Source: an uncultured Nocardioides sp.
GTDB lineage: Bacteria > Actinomycetota > Actinomycetes > Propionibacteriales > Nocardioidaceae
Reading direction: 5' to 3'
NCBI RefSeq assembly: GCF_946885725.1
Contig: NZ_CAMPGZ010000151.1
Location: forward strand, 1-10,382
DNA: 10,382 bases
The notes beneath the pieces were generated by a model that was not told where the DNA came from, did no database searches, and was given only the letters and a program-made list of their open reading frames with translations. Below, in pieces: positions 6,729-10,382 of the stretch (its first letter is position 1; every line of letters begins with the position of its first letter). Made by a program: the position numbers and the translations under genes.

Positions 6729-6753
6729 GGCGCGTGGCCCAGCCCCGCGCGCC
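6729..6753. terminator. Possible hairpin between convergent genes
   Basis: GGCGCG (6729-6734) and CGCGCC (6748-6753) can pair around a 13-base loop in the 78-bp gap between two convergent genes. There is no T-run on either side, so it is not a classical intrinsic terminator. In DNA this GC-rich a stem of six can arise by chance. Confidence 0.25.
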
Positions 6754-6772
6754 CCGTCGTACTCGTGCGTGG

Positions 6773-7183
6773 CTACTTGTTCAGCGTCCTCGCGAGCGAC
6801 CAGATCACGATGCCGTCGATGACGATGACGACGATCGACCACAGCGGCTGGATCGGCATCGTCATGAAGTGCACGAAGGCCGAACCGACGGCCATCAGGA
6901 TGCCGATGAACATCGCCCAGGCCTGGTGGCTCAGGATCGCGATCGCCACGACCAGCCCAACGAGTCCCATGATCAGGTGGAGCCATCCCCAGGTGGTCAG
7001 GCTGAGCTGGAACACGTAGCCGGGCGTGGCGATGTAGATGTCGTCCCGGAGGACGGCCGAGATGCCCGCGATGAACTGGAAGGCCCCTGCCAGTCCGAGC
7101 ATGAGGCCCGCGAAGAGCGGTACGTCGTAGTCCCAGCCGGCATCGGAAACCTGCGTCACGTTGTACGGCTGCTCGTAGGCCAT
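6773..7183 (-). CDS. DUF7144-family four-helix membrane protein
   Basis: The 136-residue protein has a polar N-terminus of about 21 residues and four hydrophobic segments (22-44, 65-85, 88-108, 113-132). It matches the pattern I know for DUF7144: FAGLMLGLAGAFQFIAGI, then a loop RDDIYIATPGY, the hallmark TTWGWLHLIMGLVGLVVAI, a third helix starting HQAWAMFIGILM, and the PLWSIVVIVIDGIVIWSL ending. The function is unknown. The ATG at 7183 has AGGAGGG (7191-7197 on its strand) seven bases upstream, the strongest ribosome site in the window. It is divergent from LAL-2 over 260 bp and convergent with the HdeD gene. A copy of the cluster palindrome lies about 108 bp upstream. Confidence 0.85.
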   Translation of the reverse strand: MAYEQPYNVTQVSDAGWDYDVPLFAGLMLGLAGAFQFIAGISAVLRDDIYIATPGYVFQLSLTTWGWLHLIMGLVGLVVAIAILSHQAWAMFIGILMAVGSAFVHFMTMPIQPLWSIVVIVIDGIVIWSLARTLNK

Positions 7184-7443
7184 GAGCTGTCCCTCCTGTG
7201 CAGTCCCGCTCCGAAGTCATGGGCGGCACGTCGATCACGCCGGCCGACTCGTCAGCGTGCGGCCTCCATCGGGGTGGGGACCTCACCCGAACCGGGCGGT
7301 AGTCAGTCCGGGTGGTTCGGAAAACGACCCACGCGCTTCGACCCGAATGCGAGGTTTCGGCGGTAGCGCTCGCTGCATGATTCAGGTGCCGGCTGATGCG
7401 GGGCGGCGAGGGGGCAGCAGCGTGGCAGGAGGGTCGATCGTCC
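7184..7443. promoter_or_regulatory. Divergent promoter region between DUF7144 and LAL-2
   Basis: These 260 bp separate two divergent starts. They include a palindrome copy at 7283-7299, a further half-site GGGTGG at 7272-7277 and another at 7310-7315. I do not see a clear promoter hexamer pair. AGGAGGG at 7427-7433 is the probable ribosome site of LAL-2. Confidence 0.55.
7283..7299. promoter_or_regulatory. Candidate operator between DUF7144 and LAL-2
   Basis: TCACCC-GAACC-GGGCGG matches the cluster palindrome at 10 of 12 half-site positions, with a perfect left half. With GGGTGG at 7272-7277 there are three half-sites exactly 11 bp apart. It lies about 108 bp from the DUF7144 ATG and 153 bp from the LAL-2 start. 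Confidence 0.4.
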
Positions 7444-10041
7444 GTGACATCTCCCTTCCCGCTGCCCCCGGGCTACGTCCCGCGCGAGCGGTTGTGGGAC
7501 CGACTCGACCGGACCGCACGTGCTCCACTCACCGAGGTCGTCGCCCCGCCCGGCGCGGGGAAGACGCTGGGGGTGGCCGGATGGTTCCAGCACGTCGATC
7601 TCGGGAGCCGGGCGTCATGGGTGGACGCCACGGTCGAGCTGACGATCGAGGACCTCGACCGAGCCTTGACCGGCTTGGACACCGGTGACGCTCCTCGCCT
7701 GCTCGTGGTCGACGACGCACACGCGCTCACGCGGCAGGCTCTGCACCACCTCGCGACTCAGGCTCTGCAGAGGCCGCACCGCGTCCGGGTGGTGCTGCTC
7801 AGCCGATGGGACCTCCCGCTCGCCGACCTGCGGGCCGAGCTCCGGGGCGACCTGGCGGTCCTTCGTGGCGACCTGCTGCGGCTCGACGAGCAAGAGCTCA
7901 CGGTGCTCGTGCGCCGGCACTCCCACACCGACCCGAGGACCGACTCACGGGAGGTCGTCGAGCTCATCGCCGACTGGTCGCGGGGCTGGTGCGCCCCGGC
8001 GGTGCTGGCCGCACAGGCCGTCGGGGCCAGTGCCGACGCCGTGTCAGCCGCGCGCCGGTACACGCGATCCAGCGCGGTGCCGCGCGACCTCACCAGCGAC
8101 CTCTACTCGTCCCTGACGGTCCCCCAGCGGCAGGTCCTGCTGTGCCTGGCCGGTGACACCCGCGTCTCGGCGTCCCAGGCCCGCCATCTGAGCCGGGTCT
8201 CTCACGCAGGGAGCGTGCTGGAGGAGCTGGCCTCGACCGGCCTGCTGGCCCGGCGGGCGGCACCTCCGCCGTCGGCGAGCCGAGAGCGCGAGCAGGAGCT
8301 GGAGTACCTGCTCCACCCGGTGCTGGTCGAGACGGCGCGCCGCCGGCTCACCGACGGCGGTGGCGACGTGCTGCGCGCCCGGACGACGCTGCGGGACGTC
8401 GTCGACCTCGACATCGGACGGGGCGTGCTCCCAGGCGCCCTGCACAGGCTCGTGGCCGTCGGCGACATCGAGGCCGCCTCCCAGGTCCTCACCCGGCACG
8501 GCCTGCTGCTCGTGCTCGCCGGCCCGGACGGTGACATCGACCGTCTGCTCCGCGACCACCCGCGCGAGGTCGAGTCGCGGCCGAGTGGCTGGCTGGCCGT
8601 CGCGTCACACCTCTGGCTGGCCGACGACGTACCCGCGACCGAAGCCTGGCTCGAGCGGCTCGAGGCCTGGCAGCTCGACCGGGACCGTCCGGTCGCGGTC
8701 GACGCCGCGGCGGCGAAGGAGGCCGCCCTCGAGCGCCTGTGCGTCCAGCTGATGCGGGCGCTGCTCGGCAATGCCTCCCTCTCCGACGCGGCGCTGCGGG
8801 GCAGGGAGCTGGTGCGAGTCAGCGACCCGGACCAGCGACCGGATGTTCCCGTCCTCTGGCTGGCGCAGCTCCTGCACGGAGTCGCAGCGCTCCAGCTGGG
8901 ACGCCTGCCCGAAGCCGAGACCTCGCTGTCGCGGGCGGCGCACCATGGCCGGACCCGCCGACTCCCCCTTCTGCGCGCCAGGGCCGTCTCCGCACTCGCG
9001 ATCGTGGCGATCCTCCAGGGCCGCGAGCACGTCGCGCTGGAGCTGACCTCGCACCTGTCGTACGTCGAGGCCCGCAGGGCTCATCGATCCGCACTCCTCG
9101 CCCGGCACTTCGCGCACGTGCAGGCGCGGGTCGACGTCGACGACATGCGTCCCTTGCTGGCTCGACGTCCCGGCATCGACGCGCTGCATGAAGGCGATCT
9201 CGTGGCGAGCGTGCTGACGCGCGTCCACGACGCTCGGGTGCATCTCCTCCGCGGCGACGTCGCCGCGGCCGAGCGAGCTCTCGATGCCGAGCCGGTGCTC
9301 CTCGACCTCCCGCTACGTCTCCAGGTGCTGGTGACGCTCGAGCGTGCGCTCCACGCCGTGGTCGCACTCGACCGGGACCGGCTCGACTCGCTCGCCAAGG
9401 AGCTCGACGCGTGTGGCGCCCTCGGAGAGGCCGCGTTCGTCGAGGCCCTGGCGGCCGAGGCCAGAGCGGACGACGGCAAGGCCATCGAGCTCTGTGCCCG
9501 AGCGGTCGACTCGGCGAGGTGCGCCCAGCCACCGGTCGCCGCGATGGCGCTCGTCGTCAGCAGCCAGCTGCTCGACGCGAACGGCCGCCGACCGGAGGCT
9601 CAGGAGGCCTTGGTCAGGGCCTTGAGCGCGATGGAGGTCCGACGCAGCGCACTGCCGTTCCTCGGGTGGTCGCGCAGGGGCACCAGCGTGGTCAGTCTGC
9701 TCGACACCCTGCCGCCGTCGACGACGACCGTGTGGGCGAAGTGGCTCCTGCTCCACCTGGCCGAACGCGAGGGCGGGATCTTCGCGGTCACCGGCCCGTC
9801 CGTCGCGACGCCCGCAGAGCAGGAGTCCCAGCACCTCGGCGTCGACGGGCCGCCGCTGAGCCCGCGCGAACGAGACGTGCTCTACATGCTCGCCCGAGGC
9901 GCGACCTACGCCGACATCGCGAGGAGTCTCGACCTGAGCGAGAACACGGTCAAGCGGCACGTCTCCTCGCTCTACTCCAAGCTGGGAGTGCGGCGGCGCA
10001 GTGACGCCTTGGCGGTCGCCCGGGCGAAGCATCTTCTGTGA
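7444..10041 (+). CDS. Large ATP-binding LuxR (LAL/MalT-type) transcriptional regulator, LAL-2
   Basis: This 865-residue protein has the same build as LAL-1. The Walker A is APPGAGKT (34-41), the Walker B LLVVDDAH (86-93), and the MalT-like VVLLSRWDLPLADLR (116-130) and VLRGDLLRLDEQEL follow. A long Ala/Leu/Arg-rich helical region resembling TPR repeats covers about 330-740, and the LuxR HTH is at 805-865 (LSPRERDVL, then SENTVKRHVSSLYSKLGVRR). The match with LAL-1 includes YVPR(D/E)RLWDRLD at the N-terminus, PFLGWSR before the linker, ARGATYADIA in the HTH and the final residues. I chose the GTG at 7444 because AGGAGGG lies ten bases before it and because the protein then begins just before the block shared with LAL-1; an ATG at 7396 in the same frame has no good ribosome site. 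The inducer is unknown. It probably acts on this cluster, on itself, or both. Confidence 0.92.
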   Translation: MTSPFPLPPGYVPRERLWDRLDRTARAPLTEVVAPPGAGKTLGVAGWFQHVDLGSRASWVDATVELTIEDLDRALTGLDTGDAPRLLVVDDAHALTRQALHHLATQALQRPHRVRVVLLSRWDLPLADLRAELRGDLAVLRGDLLRLDEQELTVLVRRHSHTDPRTDSREVVELIADWSRGWCAPAVLAAQAVGASADAVSAARRYTRSSAVPRDLTSDLYSSLTVPQRQVLLCLAGDTRVSASQARHLSRVSHAGSVLEELASTGLLARRAAPPPSASREREQELEYLLHPVLVETARRRLTDGGGDVLRARTTLRDVVDLDIGRGVLPGALHRLVAVGDIEAASQVLTRHGLLLVLAGPDGDIDRLLRDHPREVESRPSGWLAVASHLWLADDVPATEAWLERLEAWQLDRDRPVAVDAAAAKEAALERLCVQLMRALLGNASLSDAALRGRELVRVSDPDQRPDVPVLWLAQLLHGVAALQLGRLPEAETSLSRAAHHGRTRRLPLLRARAVSALAIVAILQGREHVALELTSHLSYVEARRAHRSALLARHFAHVQARVDVDDMRPLLARRPGIDALHEGDLVASVLTRVHDARVHLLRGDVAAAERALDAEPVLLDLPLRLQVLVTLERALHAVVALDRDRLDSLAKELDACGALGEAAFVEALAAEARADDGKAIELCARAVDSARCAQPPVAAMALVVSSQLLDANGRRPEAQEALVRALSAMEVRRSALPFLGWSRRGTSVVSLLDTLPPSTTTVWAKWLLLHLAEREGGIFAVTGPSVATPAEQESQHLGVDGPPLSPRERDVLYMLARGATYADIARSLDLSENTVKRHVSSLYSKLGVRRRSDALAVARAKHLL

Positions 10042-10054
10042 ATGCCTTTGCGGT

Positions 10055-10085
10055 TCGAGAGGTGGTCTCGACAAGCTCGCCCACC
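10055..10085. repeat. Hairpin / REP-like intergenic repeat after LAL-2
   Basis: TCGAGA (10055-10060) and TCTCGA (10066-10071) form a perfect six-bp stem around GGTGG, 13 bases past the LAL-2 stop and before a convergent gene. The following GGTGGTCTCGACAAGCTCG and closing CCACC resemble an intergenic repeat (GGTGGTC...GACCACC) that I recall being scattered in many actinobacterial genomes, here with a decayed right arm. There is no T-run, so whether it terminates transcription is uncertain. Confidence 0.45.
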
Positions 10086-10113
10086 CGGCAGCTGCACCAC
10101 CCGACCGCGAGTG

Positions 10114-10278
10114 TCAGAAGGACGCGAGTGACGCGCTGCGGGCGAGCAGGAGAAGCAGGCCACCGACGACGATCGAGACCACGGCGATGAGGCCGGCCAG
10201 TGCCAGGAGGCCCCCCATCAAGGCCCGGCCGAGCGTCGGCTGCAACCGATGGGGGACGTGACGGACGGTGGTCGCCAT
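10114..10278 (-). CDS. Small single-helix membrane protein (54 aa)
   Basis: This short frame starts MATTVRHVPHRLQPTLGRAL, continues with one long hydrophobic stretch (about residues 21-46, rich in Leu, Ala, Val, Ile and Gly) and ends ARSASLASF. It looks like a small membrane protein with a positively charged cytoplasmic N-terminus (N-in by the positive-inside rule) and a short outside tail. GAGGGAGGG lies seven bases before the ATG on the minus strand (10286-10294), which strongly supports translation. It is convergent with LAL-2. I do not recognise a family. It could be a modulator of membrane proteins like those of the cluster, but nothing in the sequence shows that. Confidence 0.7.
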   Translation of the reverse strand: MATTVRHVPHRLQPTLGRALMGGLLALAGLIAVVSIVVGGLLLLLARSASLASF

Positions 10279-10299
10279 GGTCGGTCCCTCCCTCTGCCA

Positions 10300-10310
10300 C
10301 TCAGCCTGAG
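10300..10310. promoter_or_regulatory. Short palindrome upstream of the 54-aa gene
   Basis: CTCAG-C-CTGAG is a perfect inverted repeat in the leader of the 54-aa gene, just upstream of its ribosome binding site. It could form a small hairpin in the transcript or be an operator half. The role is unknown, and it is short enough to be chance. Confidence 0.25.
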
Positions 10311-10326
10311 GAGAGGAACGTCGTCG

Positions 10327-10342
10327 CGTATCCCCTGATACG
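10327..10342. promoter_or_regulatory. Palindrome CGTATC-N4-GATACG upstream of the 54-aa gene
   Basis: Six-base arms CGTATC (10327-10332) and GATACG (10337-10342) are exact reverse complements around CCCT. The arms are relatively AT-rich for this DNA and sit 49-64 bp upstream of the 54-aa start codon, where promoter or operator sequences are expected. The regulator is unknown. Confidence 0.35.
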
Positions 10343-10382
10343 GACGACCCCTGGATCTGTCCGTCATGACGCCGCTAGCTAG
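10343..10382. other. Terminal non-coding stretch
   Basis: I see no gene supported by a ribosome site here. It contains the short palindromes GTCATGAC and, at the very end, CTAGCTAG, which is a rare tetramer pair for such GC-rich DNA. Confidence 0.3.

Noticed and set aside
7327..7360. Further palindrome copy around CGACCCGAATGCGAGG upstream of LAL-2
   Set aside because: Only about half of the half-site positions match; not better than chance.
7396..7443. Upstream ATG of LAL-2 at 7396
   Set aside because: Weak ribosome site; GTG at 7444 follows AGGAGGG and fits the start of the block shared with LAL-1.
9313..10074. 253-codon minus-strand open frame opposite the end of LAL-2
   Set aside because: Lies entirely opposite the conserved HTH region of LAL-2; composition of a shadow frame.
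10364..10382. ATG within GTCATGAC near the right edge as a possible new gene start
   Set aside because: No Shine-Dalgarno before it and only a few codons are visible.

Overview
The window is very GC-rich DNA with strong third-position G/C bias, GTG starts and long antisense open frames. This is typical of a high-GC actinobacterium. A member of the Nocardioidaceae or a related family is my guess from the kinds of proteins present; it is not proven by the sequence. I see no rRNA, tRNA, transposase, prophage gene or CRISPR array.

Left edge (1-611): a MarR-type repressor gene starts at a GTG at 129. On the other strand a gene appears to start at 68 and run out of the window. An AT-rich, imperfectly palindromic patch at 93-111 lies between them, the usual layout for a MarR repressor that controls itself and a neighbour.

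Main region (636-10041): two very large LuxR-family regulators of the LAL/MalT type (919 and 865 residues) sit at the two ends of a cluster and resemble each other along their length. Between them are six genes in three transcription units. A DUF1269 membrane protein (minus strand) lies upstream of the first LAL gene. A divergent plus-strand operon encodes a 67-residue protein, a YihY/BrkB-family membrane protein, a DUF6325 protein and an HdeD-family membrane protein. A DUF7144 four-helix membrane protein (minus strand) is divergent from the second LAL gene. Four of the six products are integral membrane proteins and the other two are small soluble proteins of unknown function. I infer an envelope or general stress module controlled by one or both LAL regulators.

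The most notable observation is a recurring palindrome, TCACCC-N5-GGGTGA. It has a perfect copy and a near-perfect copy in tandem upstream of the first LAL gene (3533-3568). Weaker copies lie in the DUF1269/67-aa divergent promoter region (4201-4217 and 4259-4275), at the BrkB stop codon upstream of the DUF6325 gene (5462-5478), and in the DUF7144/LAL-2 divergent promoter region (7283-7299). Nearly all copies fall in the few intergenic stretches of the cluster, so it is a good candidate for the shared operator of the module.

Right edge (10042-10382): after a short hairpin or REP-like stretch there is a 54-residue single-helix membrane protein on the minus strand with an excellent ribosome binding site. 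Two small palindromes lie upstream of it. The window ends in apparently non-coding DNA.
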